Assembly: GCF_039545455.1 (NCBI RefSeq)
Contig: NZ_CP154467.1
Span: 62,001-126,000 of the forward strand
DNA from: Brucella sp. BE17
GTDB taxonomy: Bacteria > Pseudomonadota > Alphaproteobacteria > Rhizobiales > Rhizobiaceae
Direction: 5' to 3'
Length of the DNA stretch: 64,000 bases
Every line of letters starts with the position of its first letter. Within the stretch, counting starts at the first letter, position 1. Shown in pieces: positions 45,197 to 54,292 of the stretch. Made by a program: the position numbers and the translations under genes. The notes beneath the pieces were generated by a model that saw nothing but the letters and a program-made list of their open reading frames with translations, was not told where the DNA came from and ran no database searches.

Positions 45197-47451
45197 TTAT
45201 GCGCTTCTTTCATGACGCCAATGGATGTCGCGTTAATTACGGCCTGCTGCTTGTTCTGCTTTCCGGCCTTGAGCCTTAGAGCGTTGCTTACCACCACAAT
45301 GGAGGACAGCGACATTGAAAGGGCAGCAACCAGCGGCGTCACATAGCCAAAAATCGCAATCGGCACGGCGATAATGTTATAACCAATGGAGAGCGCGAAA
45401 TTCTGCCGAATGAGCTTGCCGGCCTCTTTGGAGACGGCAAAGGCGAGCGGTACGGCCGAAAGGCTTGTGCGCAGGAAGACGAAATCGGCGGCATTGCGCC
45501 CGATATCGGCGGCCGTTGCCGGTGCCATGGAGACATGGGCTGCAACGAGCGCAGGCGCGTCATTCAGGCCGTCACCGACCATCAGCACCTTGCGGCCTTC
45601 ACTTGTCAATTCCTGCACCAGTTGCGATTTGTCGGCAGGCAGAACCTCGCTGCGATAATCCGCAACACCAAGGTAATCTGCGAGTTTTGCCACCGCAGGC
45701 TTTTTGTCGCCGGAAATAATGCTGAGCTTGATGCCGTCTTTCTTCAGGCTGGCAATGGCGTTGGCGGCATCTTCGCGCGGGCTGTCCTCGAAACGGAAGG
45801 TTTCAAGCAATTGCCCGTCAAGCGACAGGCACGTTTCAGGACCATCGGTTGGCTGAGCCCCGGTGGTTGTCGCCCAGTCGCGCTTGCCCAGCCGATAGAC
45901 TTGGCCCGAAAATTCCGCCTCGATACCTGCTCCGGGGATTTCCTCGATGCGGGTGAAAGCGGTCATCGGCTTGGTGCCGGAAAAAAATGCGAGCGCACGA
46001 GAAAGCGGATGGCGCGAATAAAGCGAGAGTTCGGCGGCGATTTCGAGATGATGCGGGTCGATGTGGTCCGTATCGATAAGACGCGGCTGGCCGAGCGTCA
46101 GCGTTCCGGTCTTGTCAAAAATGGCGGTGTCGATTTCGGACATGCGTTCCATGGCCGAGCCGTCCTTGATCATAATGCCGTTTTCAAACAGGCGGCGCGC
46201 GGCGACCACCTGAACGATTGGAACAGCCAGTGCCAGCGCACAGGGGCAGGTGATGATCAGCGTACAGATCGCGATATAGATCGAGCGATACCAGTCGCCG
46301 CCCGTATAGACCATCCAGCCGATAAAGGCGAGAAACGCCATTGAATGCACCATCGGCACATAGAGCTCCGATGCGCGGTCGGCAATGCGCTGATGATAGG
46401 CGCGTCCGCTTTCCGCGACATCCATGAGACGCACCATTTCAGCAAGGAAAGAATCCTTTGCTTCGGCGGCAGCGCGAATGACGAGCGGTGTGGAGAGATT
46501 GAGCGTTCCGGCGCGAATATCCGAACCGGGACCGACTGGCACGGCATCGCTTTCGCCCGAGGCTATGGCGCAATCGAGTTCCGAGCGGCCGTCCTCGACC
46601 TTGGCATCGACTGGCACGCGCTCGCCTGCTGCTAGAATGATGCGCATGCCGGGACGAATTTCATTGACCGGCAGATAATTGCGCTCGTCATCCTCGCCAA
46701 TCACAACGGCACCGCGGGGGCTTAATTGAGCAAGTCCGCGCACGGCGGAGCGGGCACGCGCACGCATCAGGTAATCGAGCGTGCGTCCAATCAGCAGGAA
46801 GAACAGAAGCGACACGGAAGCATCGAAATAGGCATGCTCGCCATGGTTCAGCGTCTCATAGACGCTCATCGCAAAGGCCAGCGAAATTGCGAGCGCAATC
46901 GGCACATCCATATTGACGCGGCGCGCGCGCAGCGCATTCCATGCCGAGACATAAAAAATGCGGCCCGAATAGATCAGCGTGGGTAGTGCGATCAGGCCGG
47001 AAATCCAGTGGAACATGTCGCGGGTCGCAGCATCAGCACCGGACCAGACGGCCACCGAAAGCAGCATCACATTGCTGGATGCGAAGGCTGCAACGCCAAG
47101 CGCAATCAGAAGTCGCGTGAAGGCGGGGTCTTTTTCCTGTAGATTGTCGAAAATATGCGCCTCATAGCCGAGCCTACGCAGCGGGTCGATGACATCGGGC
47201 GGCGTTTCACCGTCCTTCCAGCGGATGGTGACACGGCGTGCCGTGAGATTGACGCGGACGTACGCAACGCCTGCAATCTGGCTCAACCCATCCTCGATGG
47301 TCTTGATGCACAAGCCGCAATGCACGGCAGGAACGGAGAGATCGAGCTGTCGCAGACCATCCCCAAGGCTACGGCTGGCGATTAGCATCTCGTCGGATGA
47401 AACAGTGCCGAGAACTGTAGCGATCTGGGCACTTTCAACGCAGCAGCTCAT
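45193..47451 (-). CDS. ccoI: Copper-transporting P1B-type ATPase CcoI
   Basis: A 752-residue inner-membrane copper ATPase that supplies copper for cbb3 oxidase assembly. The N terminus has a CC pair (residues 3-4) and an HMA-like domain with Cys45 and Cys48 in HCGLCIKTIEDGL. The core has the ion-site TCPCALALAVP, phosphorylation motif DKTGTLTLGQP, an HP pair in SRHPLSRAL and hinge GDGLNDAPALVAAHVS. Its start overlaps the ccoH stop by four bases. Eight membrane segments are expected. Confidence 0.96.
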   Translation of the reverse strand: MSCCVESAQIATVLGTVSSDEMLIASRSLGDGLRQLDLSVPAVHCGLCIKTIEDGLSQIAGVAYVRVNLTARRVTIRWKDGETPPDVIDPLRRLGYEAHIFDNLQEKDPAFTRLLIALGVAAFASSNVMLLSVAVWSGADAATRDMFHWISGLIALPTLIYSGRIFYVSAWNALRARRVNMDVPIALAISLAFAMSVYETLNHGEHAYFDASVSLLFFLLIGRTLDYLMRARARSAVRGLAQLSPRGAVVIGEDDERNYLPVNEIRPGMRIILAAGERVPVDAKVEDGRSELDCAIASGESDAVPVGPGSDIRAGTLNLSTPLVIRAAAEAKDSFLAEMVRLMDVAESGRAYHQRIADRASELYVPMVHSMAFLAFIGWMVYTGGDWYRSIYIAICTLIITCPCALALAVPIVQVVAARRLFENGIMIKDGSAMERMSEIDTAIFDKTGTLTLGQPRLIDTDHIDPHHLEIAAELSLYSRHPLSRALAFFSGTKPMTAFTRIEEIPGAGIEAEFSGQVYRLGKRDWATTTGAQPTDGPETCLSLDGQLLETFRFEDSPREDAANAIASLKKDGIKLSIISGDKKPAVAKLADYLGVADYRSEVLPADKSQLVQELTSEGRKVLMVGDGLNDAPALVAAHVSMAPATAADIGRNAADFVFLRTSLSAVPLAFAVSKEAGKLIRQNFALSIGYNIIAVPIAIFGYVTPLVAALSMSLSSIVVVSNALRLKAGKQNKQQAVINATSIGVMKEAHK

Positions 47452-47966
47452 AAAATCCTCCCGTCCTTGACCAGAACGCGGATGATGTGGCGATAAGGAT
47501 CATCAAGACCGGCGGCAGCCCCGATATCAGCATTCACTTCCATGATCCATGCGCCTTCGCCCAGTTGAAGCGGTGCGGTCAGCATGCCGGGTTCGCCGGT
47601 TACAAGTGTTGCCTTCGTGTCATGGGCGTCGCCGACCGGGCGCTTGAATTCGACCGTGCCGCCGGTGACAGCCACCGGCTTACCATCGCTGTCATGCAAC
47701 CGCCAGACGAAGACGCCTTGTGCAAGCGTCGGCTTCGACTGCCAGTTGAGTGCGGCCTGCTCTTTGCCGGTCTCGGCCTTTTCGTTGAATTCCTGACTGG
47801 CGACATAGGTGTTCTTCACCACGAAGCCGCTCCAGGTACTGACCGCATTATAGGCCATGATCAGGTTGACGGTGATGATAATGCCGAAGAAGACCACCAT
47901 GATGGCCAGCATGTGCCAGCCGGTGAAGGTGCCTGCGGTTTTCGATTTAACTGTCATAGCTTTCAC
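47448..47966 (-). CDS. ccoH: cbb3 oxidase assembly protein CcoH (FixH family)
   Basis: A 172-residue protein with one N-terminal membrane helix (WHMLAIMVVFFGIIITVNLIM) and a periplasmic FixH domain beginning AYNAVSTWSGFVVKNTYVAS, with FNEKAETGKEQAALNW and GAWIMEVNADIGA typical of the family. It assists assembly and stability of the CcoNOQP complex. It overlaps ccoI by four bases and follows ccoG after six. Confidence 0.94.
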   Translation of the reverse strand: MKAMTVKSKTAGTFTGWHMLAIMVVFFGIIITVNLIMAYNAVSTWSGFVVKNTYVASQEFNEKAETGKEQAALNWQSKPTLAQGVFVWRLHDSDGKPVAVTGGTVEFKRPVGDAHDTKATLVTGEPGMLTAPLQLGEGAWIMEVNADIGAAAGLDDPYRHIIRVLVKDGRIL

Positions 47967-47972
47967 CTTCTC

Positions 47973-49523
47973 TTATCGACGTTCAGGGGCCATGAAGGTG
48001 GCCTTGTAGCGGGCATGTTCCGAACCATTGGCGTCGCGAACTTCTATTTCGTAATCTCTGCGCGGTTCGGCAATGGCATCACGCGGCAATGTGACGAAGA
48101 CGCGCAAGGTCTTGAGCCGGTCAGGCTCAACCGGAACATCGTAATCGCCGTCGGCTTCCGATGCTTCATCCTGCACGGTCAGCTTTGCACCCGGCAGGCC
48201 TTCAATCGACAGACGGAAGGTACGCGGTTCGGGGATCATGTTCAACAGCTTGACCGTATAGCCGTTGCGGATCGAACCGTCCGACAAAAGCACATATTGC
48301 GGTGTGCGGTCATGCAGCACATTGATGCCGATGCGCTGGCGCGTCGAGACTGAAATCACCAGTGTGACACCGATCAGCGCCCAGACGATGAAATAGAACA
48401 GGCTGCGTGGGCGCAGTACCTTTTTCCACTGAAGGTTTTCGACCTTGTCGGAGAACTTATTGGGCGCTTCATAGACACGGGAGGGCTGGATTGACGTCGC
48501 GCCATTATCGGTGGCGAGCGCCATATTGGCGTTATAATCGGCGAGCGTCGCATAGGAGATGAGGCCACGCGGCTTTCCGATCTTGTCCATCACCGAGTTG
48601 CAAGCATCGATGCACAACGCACAGGTGATGCATTCAAGCTGCTGGCCATCGCGAATGTCGATGCCCATCGGGCATGCGGCAACGCAGGCATTGCAATCCA
48701 CGCAATCGCCCACGGTTTCACCAAGAGCCGCTGCCTTCTTGGCGTGACGCGAACGCGGCTCACCGCGCCAGTCATTATAGGTCACGGTCAGCGAGTTTTC
48801 ATCGAGCATGGCTGCCTGAATGCGCGGCCACGGACACATATAAGTGCAGACCTGTTCGCGCATCAGCCCGCCGAATGTGTAGGTCGTGGCGGTGAGGATC
48901 GCGACCGTCATATAGGCAATCGTCGGCGCCTGTCCGGTGACGAAATCCATGAGCAGGCTGGGCGCATCGGCAAAATAGAAAATCCACGCGCCGCCGGTCA
49001 GTACGCCGATCACCACCCAGATCGAGTGCTTTGTCACGCGTTTCCAGATTTTGTCGAAGGTATAGGGTGCCTTGTCGAGCTTCATGCGTGCGTTGCGGTC
49101 GCCTTCGATGGCGCGCTCGACAACCAGATAAAGATCGACCCAGACGGTCTGTGGGCAGGTATAGCCGCACCATGCCCGGCCCGCCACCGAAGTGGCGAGA
49201 AACAGCCCGAGACCTGCCATGATCAGAAGACCCGCGACGTAATAGAATTCCTGCGGCCAGATTTCGATGAAGAAGAAGTAGAAGCGGCGGTTGGCCAGAT
49301 CAATCAGCACTGCCTGATCGGGCGCATAGGGACCGCGATCCCAGCGCAGCCATGGCGTGAGATAATAGATGCCCAGCGTGATTGCCATGATGAGCCATTT
49401 GAAGCGGCGAAATTCGCCCTGCACACGCTTGGGAAAGATTTTTACCCGTGCCGCGTAGAGCGCTTGCCGGGTCTTGGGGGAATTGACTGCCTGAGCATCA
49501 ATGCGCTCGACATCGTCTGACAT
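47973..49523 (-). CDS. ccoG: cbb3 oxidase accessory iron-sulfur protein CcoG
   Basis: A 516-residue membrane protein with about five helices. A copper-reductase or electron-transfer role is known for this family. Two 4Fe-4S ferredoxin motifs are visible (CVDCNACVAACPMGID and CITCALCIDACNSVM), and the paired cysteines in WCGYTCPQTVWVD and CTYMCPWPR, characteristic of the NapH/CcoG group. The C-terminal 120 residues form an Ig-like periplasmic domain. First gene of ccoGHIS; 211 bases with a stem-loop separate it from ccoP. Confidence 0.95.
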   Translation of the reverse strand: MSDDVERIDAQAVNSPKTRQALYAARVKIFPKRVQGEFRRFKWLIMAITLGIYYLTPWLRWDRGPYAPDQAVLIDLANRRFYFFFIEIWPQEFYYVAGLLIMAGLGLFLATSVAGRAWCGYTCPQTVWVDLYLVVERAIEGDRNARMKLDKAPYTFDKIWKRVTKHSIWVVIGVLTGGAWIFYFADAPSLLMDFVTGQAPTIAYMTVAILTATTYTFGGLMREQVCTYMCPWPRIQAAMLDENSLTVTYNDWRGEPRSRHAKKAAALGETVGDCVDCNACVAACPMGIDIRDGQQLECITCALCIDACNSVMDKIGKPRGLISYATLADYNANMALATDNGATSIQPSRVYEAPNKFSDKVENLQWKKVLRPRSLFYFIVWALIGVTLVISVSTRQRIGINVLHDRTPQYVLLSDGSIRNGYTVKLLNMIPEPRTFRLSIEGLPGAKLTVQDEASEADGDYDVPVEPDRLKTLRVFVTLPRDAIAEPRRDYEIEVRDANGSEHARYKATFMAPERR

Positions 49524-49697
49524 AGTCTTGCTCCTGAGCCTTGCGTTAAACGCACGGCCTGATGGGTCGCCGATCGGCCGTGACCGGCTGCCGTAAACCC
49601 CGGCCCCGATAAAGGGGCCAGGGACTTTTTATATCAAGGCGGCTCCGATGCTATTGCATCACACCTTGAAAATGTTCAGTCGCCACATGGACTTAAA

Positions 49698-49732
49698 CCA
49701 AGTTGAAATGAGACATGCTCATCTCAACTTGG
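49698..49732 (-). terminator. Stem-loop between ccoP and ccoG
   Basis: CCAAGTTGAAATGAG (49698-49712) pairs with CTCATCTCAACTTGG (49718-49732), 14 of 15 positions, loop ACATG. On the minus strand it begins two bases after the ccoP stop and is followed by TTTAAG. It may terminate or attenuate ccoNOQP transcription or protect its 3' end, giving different levels for oxidase and assembly genes. Confidence 0.65.
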
Positions 49733-49734
49733 CT

Positions 49735-50598
49735 TTATTCACCGCCGCCCAGAGAGTGGACGAAGATCGCGAGCTGCTTGACGGTTGTGTCACCCAGCCG
49801 CGTTTCCCATGCGGGCATCACGCCGTGTTTTGGGTGGGCCACCTGACGCGCAATGGCATCTTCGCCCGAACCGTAGAACCAGATGGCGTCGGTGAGGTTA
49901 GGTGCGCCGAACTCACGCAGCCCCTTGGCATCCTCGCCGTGGCAGACCGCGCAGTTTTCAGCAAAAACCTGCTTGCCCGCCGGTACCATCGCTGCATCGC
50001 GTGGTGTGCCCGAAAGGCTCACCACATAGGCGCTCACGTCGCGTATCTCCTGCGGTTCCAGTACATCGGCAAAAGCCGGCATTTCGGAAACGCGCGTGTC
50101 AGCGTCGTCATTGGAGCGCACGCCGTGCTGGATCGTCAGGAGGATGTCGTCAACCGAACCGCCCCACAGCCAGTCGTCATCATTGAGGTTCGGATAGCCG
50201 GGAGCGCCTTGTGCACCAACGCCGTGGCACTGGACGCAATTGACGCGGAAGGCAGCCGCGCCGCCTGCGATCGCATATTGGCGCAGATTTTCATCGGCCA
50301 TGATCTGATGCACGTCTTTTGCCTTGATCTGGTCGAGAATATTCTGGCGTCCGGCGGCGATCTCAGAGTTCTCCTGCCAGAATTCGCCGCGGCTCGACCA
50401 GCCGAGGAGACCTGCCGTGGAGCTGGAGATCAGCGGCCACGCCGGATAGGCAATCACATAGGCGAGCGCCCAGAAAACGGTAGCGTAATAGGTCCATAAC
50501 CACCAACGCGGCATGGGATTGTCGAGTTCCTTGATGCCGTCCCATTCGTGGCCGGTTGTGGCAACGCCGCTGACTTCATCAATTTGCTTGTCAGTCAT
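49735..50598 (-). CDS. ccoP: cbb3 oxidase subunit III, di-heme cytochrome c
   Basis: A 287-residue subunit starting MTDKQIDEVSG. A membrane anchor (WWLWTYYATVFWALAYVIAYP) is followed by two cytochrome c domains with heme sites CVQCH and CAVCH and axial methionines in SEMPAFAD and GVMPAWE. It receives electrons from bc1 through soluble cytochromes and passes them to CcoO. The start lies inside the end of ccoQ (eight-base overlap). The N-terminal GHEWDGIKELDNPMPRWW is a family signature. Confidence 0.96.
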   Translation of the reverse strand: MTDKQIDEVSGVATTGHEWDGIKELDNPMPRWWLWTYYATVFWALAYVIAYPAWPLISSSTAGLLGWSSRGEFWQENSEIAAGRQNILDQIKAKDVHQIMADENLRQYAIAGGAAAFRVNCVQCHGVGAQGAPGYPNLNDDDWLWGGSVDDILLTIQHGVRSNDDADTRVSEMPAFADVLEPQEIRDVSAYVVSLSGTPRDAAMVPAGKQVFAENCAVCHGEDAKGLREFGAPNLTDAIWFYGSGEDAIARQVAHPKHGVMPAWETRLGDTTVKQLAIFVHSLGGGE

Positions 50599-50749
50599 TT
50601 TCTTCGTCCTTGAATGGGATGTTCTTGGCATCATCGGCCAGTCCTTTGCTTCCCGGACGGAAAGCATAAAGGACTGCTGCGATGACGAAGATCACCATGG
50701 CCAGGAGGCCCCAGCTATCGGCGAAAGTGCGCAAGGTCGTGTAATCCAT
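50591..50749 (-). CDS. ccoQ: cbb3 oxidase subunit IV CcoQ
   Basis: A 52-residue protein, MDYTTLRTFADSWGLLAMVI, then a membrane helix FVIAAVLYAFRPGSK and an acidic tail NIPFKDEEND. Size, single helix, the YTTLRTFADSWG start and position between ccoO and ccoP identify it. CcoQ stabilises the oxidase, notably in oxygen. GGAGG precedes the ATG on the minus strand; the gene overlaps ccoP by eight bases. Confidence 0.93.
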   Translation of the reverse strand: MDYTTLRTFADSWGLLAMVIFVIAAVLYAFRPGSKGLADDAKNIPFKDEEND

Positions 50750-50764
50750 TGCTTTTCCTCCGCT

Positions 50765-51496
50765 TTAACGCGCCTTGGGCGACTGGTCATAGGTGGAGAA
50801 GTCGACCAGCGTGCCGAGCATCTGGAGATAGGCGATCAGTGCGTCCATCTCCGAGATCATATGCGGGTTGCCGTCGAAGTCGCCTGTACGCGCTTTGGGA
50901 TAACGCTCCTCAATGCCCGATGTATCGGCATCCGGCGTTGCCTGAGCCTGGAGATCGGCAAGAGCATTGTCGATCATTTCCTGCGTATAGGGTACGCCCA
51001 CCGCTACATTGGCCTTGAGGTTTGCCGCAATATTGCTGGCTTCAAGCGGGCGATCACGCAGGAAGCCGTAGTTCGGCATGACCGATTCCGGGACCACGTC
51101 GCGCGGGCGCACCAGATGCTGCACGTGCCATTCATTGGAATAGCGGCCACCAACACGTGCAAGGTCCGGCCCTGTGCGCTTGGAACCCCACTGGAACGAA
51201 TGGTCATACATGGATTCGGCTGCGAGGCTGTAATGACCATAGCGTTCCACCTCGTCGCGGAACGGGCGGATCATCTGGCTGTGGCAAAGGTAGCAGCCTT
51301 CGCGCACATAGACGTCACGGCCCGCCAGTTCCAGCGGCGAATAGGGGCGCATGCCTTCAACTTTCTCGATGGTATTTTCGAGATAGAAGAGCGGTGCGAT
51401 TTCAACGATACCGCCAACGGTCACCACGGCAAGCGAGGCGATCAGCAGGAGCGTTGCGTTTTTCTCCAGTTTGGAGTGTTTCTTCAAGATAGACAT
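50765..51496 (-). CDS. ccoO: cbb3 oxidase subunit II, mono-heme cytochrome c
   Basis: A 243-residue membrane-anchored cytochrome c. The helix near the N terminus ([21 protein letters not shown]) precedes [15 protein letters not shown] and the heme site in [16 protein letters not shown]; the [16 protein letters not shown] and VMPNYGFL segments (axial methionine) follow. It relays electrons to the CcoN heme b. It starts 14 bases after the ccoN stop. Confidence 0.96.
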   Translation of the reverse strand: MSILKKHSKLEKNATLLLIASLAVVTVGGIVEIAPLFYLENTIEKVEGMRPYSPLELAGRDVYVREGCYLCHSQMIRPFRDEVERYGHYSLAAESMYDHSFQWGSKRTGPDLARVGGRYSNEWHVQHLVRPRDVVPESVMPNYGFLRDRPLEASNIAANLKANVAVGVPYTQEMIDNALADLQAQATPDADTSGIEERYPKARTGDFDGNPHMISEMDALIAYLQMLGTLVDFSTYDQSPKAR

Positions 51497-51510
51497 AAAT
51501 CACACGCTCC

Positions 51511-53145
51511 TTATTCGGCGGGCTGCAGCTGTGGGGCGGCAGTCTTGCGTCCGTCCATAGGCGCTTCGAGACGCAGGTTTCCGCGAATGGTCTGATAGAC
51601 GTTCCAGGCCATCACCAGTCCGCCAGCGAGATAAAGCACACCGCCCAGCGTCCGGATGACGTAATAAGGGAACATCGCAGCCACGGTTTCCACGAAGGAA
51701 TAGACGAGGAAACCCTGATCGTCGTATTCGCGCCACATCAGACCCTGCTGGATACCGGCGACCCACATTGCGGCGGCGTAGAGCACGATGCCGAGCGTTG
51801 CGAGCCAGAAGTGCCAGTTGACCATGCGGATCGAATAGAGCCGCTGGCGGTTCCACAGTTTAGGTGCCAGATAGTAGACAGCGGCAAACGAGATCATGCC
51901 GTTCCAGCCAAGCGCGCCCGCGTGAACGTGGCCGATGGTCCAGTCCGTATAGTGCGAGAGCGAATTGACCGCCTTGATCGAGAGCATCGGACCTTCAAAC
52001 GTCGCCATGCCGTAAAAGGCGATGGCTGCAACCATCAGGCGGATGATCGGATCGGTGCGCACCTTGTCCCATGCGCCCGAAAGCGTCATCAGACCGTTGA
52101 TCATACCGCCCCAGGACGGCATCCACAGCATGATCGAGAACACCATGCCGAGCGTCTGCGCCCAGTCGGGAACAGCCGTGTAATGCAGATGGTGGGGACC
52201 AGCCCAGATATAAAGGAAGATGATCGACCAGAAGTGCACGATGGAGAGACGATACGAATAGATCGGACGTTCGGCCTGTTTGGGCACGAAATAATACATC
52301 ATCGCAAGGAAGGGCACGGTCAGGAAAAAGGCGACCGCGTTATGCCCGTACCACCATTGCGTCACCGCATCCTGCACGCCCGCAAATGCGGAATAGCTTT
52401 TGACGCCAAGAAAGGAAACAGGGATCGCCAGATTGTTGACGATATGCAGCATGGCGATGGTGATAATGAAGGAGAGGTAGAACCAGTTCGCCACATAGAT
52501 ATGTGGCTCCTTGCGTTTGAGGATCGTGCCGAGGAAGACCACGAGATAGGCGACCCAGACGATGGTCAGCCAGATGTCGACATACCACTCCGGCTCGGCA
52601 TATTCGCGGCTCTGCGTGATGCCGAGCAGATATCCGGTCGCAGCCATGACGATAAAGAGCTGGTAGCCCCAGAACACGAACCAGGCGAGATCGCCGCCGA
52701 TAAGGCGCGCACGACAGGTGCGCTGCACGACATAAAATGACGAGGCGATCAAGATATTGCCGCCGAAGGCAAAGATCACTGCGGACGTGTGCAACGGGCG
52801 CAGACGACCAAAGTTGAAATAAGGTTGCAGATTGAGATCAGGAAACGCAAGCTGGGCCGCGATCAGAACACCGACCAGAAAACCGGCCACACCCCAGAAC
52901 ACGGTGGCAATCACGCCATAGCGGATCGGGCCATCCATATAGGTGGACGAATTTTTGGATTGGTCTACCTTTTTCGGCGCAAGGCCGTAATCGGCGTTGC
53001 GCATCAGGAGAATTGTGAAAATGGCGAGCACGATGAACAGAATCCACATATGGGTTCTGAACAGCTCGTCATGAGAAAATCCGGCCAGAAGCACGGCAAA
53101 AAGTGCTCCCAAACCGGAAAGGACTGTACCAGCGGCGTAGTTCAT
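51511..53145 (-). CDS. ccoN: cbb3 oxidase catalytic subunit I
   Basis: A 544-residue heme-copper oxidase subunit with about 14 helices that holds heme b and the heme b3-CuB oxygen-reduction site. Heme and copper ligand histidines are in [51 protein letters not shown] and [16 protein letters not shown]. As in all C-type oxidases, it is adapted to very low oxygen. First gene of ccoNOQP, with a perfect FNR-type box about 97 bases before its start. Confidence 0.97.
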   Translation of the reverse strand: MNYAAGTVLSGLGALFAVLLAGFSHDELFRTHMWILFIVLAIFTILLMRNADYGLAPKKVDQSKNSSTYMDGPIRYGVIATVFWGVAGFLVGVLIAAQLAFPDLNLQPYFNFGRLRPLHTSAVIFAFGGNILIASSFYVVQRTCRARLIGGDLAWFVFWGYQLFIVMAATGYLLGITQSREYAEPEWYVDIWLTIVWVAYLVVFLGTILKRKEPHIYVANWFYLSFIITIAMLHIVNNLAIPVSFLGVKSYSAFAGVQDAVTQWWYGHNAVAFFLTVPFLAMMYYFVPKQAERPIYSYRLSIVHFWSIIFLYIWAGPHHLHYTAVPDWAQTLGMVFSIMLWMPSWGGMINGLMTLSGAWDKVRTDPIIRLMVAAIAFYGMATFEGPMLSIKAVNSLSHYTDWTIGHVHAGALGWNGMISFAAVYYLAPKLWNRQRLYSIRMVNWHFWLATLGIVLYAAAMWVAGIQQGLMWREYDDQGFLVYSFVETVAAMFPYYVIRTLGGVLYLAGGLVMAWNVYQTIRGNLRLEAPMDGRKTAAPQLQPAE

Positions 53146-53234
53146 GAAATCCCCTCGCAGCGCATAACGAAAACCATCCTCTACGGATAGCTGTAACGAT
53201 AGATTTCATATCTGCGTTCTGCAACGACAAGTCA

Positions 53235-53248
53235 TTGATCTGAATCAA
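53235..53248. promoter_or_regulatory. FNR/FixK box upstream of ccoN
   Basis: TTGATCTGAATCAA, a perfect TTGAT-N4-ATCAA dyad, lies about 97 bases before the ccoN start codon and in the gap after irr. FNR/FixK control of cbb3 oxidase genes is well established in this class. The same dyad precedes hemA. Confidence 0.85.
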
Positions 53249-53292
53249 ACAAGGCGGGTCGCACCTGCGACAAAACAGGCTTTTTTGGAAAT

Positions 53293-53751
53293 TCAGCCGA
53301 CGTCGTTTTCGGTGATCACATGGATGAGAATATCAACTTTTCCGACCTCGTATCCGCATGGCGGTGCGGGAATGGGACCGATACCGATGGCGTGGGTGGG
53401 GATGTCGATGATGCGATCTTCGTTTGCGATATAGAAATGGGCATGATCGCAGGTGTCGGTATCGAAGTAAGTCCGCTCACTATTCAGGCTGATCCTGCGG
53501 ATAAGACCGGCTTCGCAAAACTGGTTCAAGGTATTGTAAACCGTTGCAAATGAAAGCTTTTCTCCACGAGAAGCCACTTCTTCGCGCAAGATGTCGGGTG
53601 TGACATGGCGATGCTGTTCGATAAAAAGGAGGCTTGCGAGCAGCAGGCGCTGCCGCGTCGGGCGCAGACCGGCGCGCTTTAAAATCTGCCTGACACCGAC
53701 ACCGCTTTTTCGGCGCGCATGATGCGAAAACGTATCCGGGTCTAGCAGCAT
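53293..53751 (-). CDS. irr: Iron response regulator Irr (Fur superfamily)
   Basis: A 152-residue Fur-family protein. VRQILKRAGLRPTRQRLLLAS, HVTPDILREEV and LSFATVYNTLNQFCEAGLIRR-type recognition helices are followed by RTYFDTDTCDHAHFYI and a short dimerisation domain ending ILIHVITE. The overall pattern matches alphaproteobacterial Irr, which senses heme status and represses heme synthesis or activates iron uptake. The GCPWHD heme regulatory motif of Bradyrhizobium Irr is absent; the DHAH segment corresponds to the second heme site. It lies upstream of ccoN on the same strand. Confidence 0.88.
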   Translation of the reverse strand: MLLDPDTFSHHARRKSGVGVRQILKRAGLRPTRQRLLLASLLFIEQHRHVTPDILREEVASRGEKLSFATVYNTLNQFCEAGLIRRISLNSERTYFDTDTCDHAHFYIANEDRIIDIPTHAIGIGPIPAPPCGYEVGKVDILIHVITENDVG

Positions 53752-54292
53752 CAGAAAACGCTATCCTTTTGTTTTCATAATAATATTCGGACTTGAAGTC
53801 CCTTTGACAAAGTCGTTCATACCGATAGAATTGCGCTTTACAATTAATTGCAAATAGCTTGCATTTGCATAATAGGCAAAATGGGCGTGCGGTCAACGTT
53901 GCTGATTGCGGAATCATCACAGGCAGCGCGTGGATTAGGTGGAAATCATTTCATAACTCTCTGTTTTATTTGCACAAAATAAAACGGACGGCGTAAGGGT
54001 AAACGCGTATCATTGTCGGTCAAGTTGAAACCGGATCACTTAAGGGCATCAAACCATGTGGCTGGTTTTGCGGCTATATTTCGTCTTCTGTGCACAGTGT
54101 TACCCTCTTTGCGGCAACAGGACCGATACCGTTGCCATCCATCAGTTTATGGGGCTGCGGAAGACGTGTTCTGTTATGTGCGGCATTTCGTCGTGGTGTT
54201 GAAAACTGAGCCGGATTTGAAAGCAAGCAGCGGAGTGTTACGTCTTTGCAAAGCGCATATATCCGTGTTGAAACGGCACAGGAACGGGTAAG
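53752..54292. other. Intergenic region between irr and ada
   Basis: About 540 bases between divergent genes. The irr-proximal part holds the Mur/Fur-type dyad. The rest contains an open frame (54013-54291) ending at the ada start, which has no family resemblance. The ada promoter and its Ada-binding site should lie in the last 150 bases, but I cannot place a convincing Ada box. Confidence 0.4.
53849..53869. promoter_or_regulatory. Mur/Fur-type palindrome upstream of irr
   Basis: TGCAAAT-AGCTTGC-ATTTGCA is a perfect seven-base dyad. It is preceded immediately by the ten-base palindrome CAATTAATTG (53841-53850) and centred about 108 bases before the irr start. The TGCAA/TTGCA half-sites resemble the manganese-responsive Mur (Fur) sites of rhizobia, and Fur/Mur control of irr has been described in Bradyrhizobium. 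Binding here is inferred. Confidence 0.6.

Noticed and set aside
45535-46344. Long open frame antisense to ccoI (269 codons)
   Set aside because: It is a shadow of the ccoI reading frame; composition is biased to R, H and G, and no domain is recognisable. The same applies to other long antisense frames over pyrD, hybrid kinase, aminotransferase, ccoG and ccoN.
49524-49734. Possible FNR box before ccoG
   Set aside because: Only a half-site (TTGATATAA on the minus strand near 49630) is present; the second half lacks ATCAA, so it falls below a supportable call.
54013-54291. 92-codon open frame ending at the ada start
   Set aside because: No family resemblance, cysteine- and histidine-rich composition unlike neighbours, and no clear ribosome site. 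It covers the region where the ada promoter must lie.
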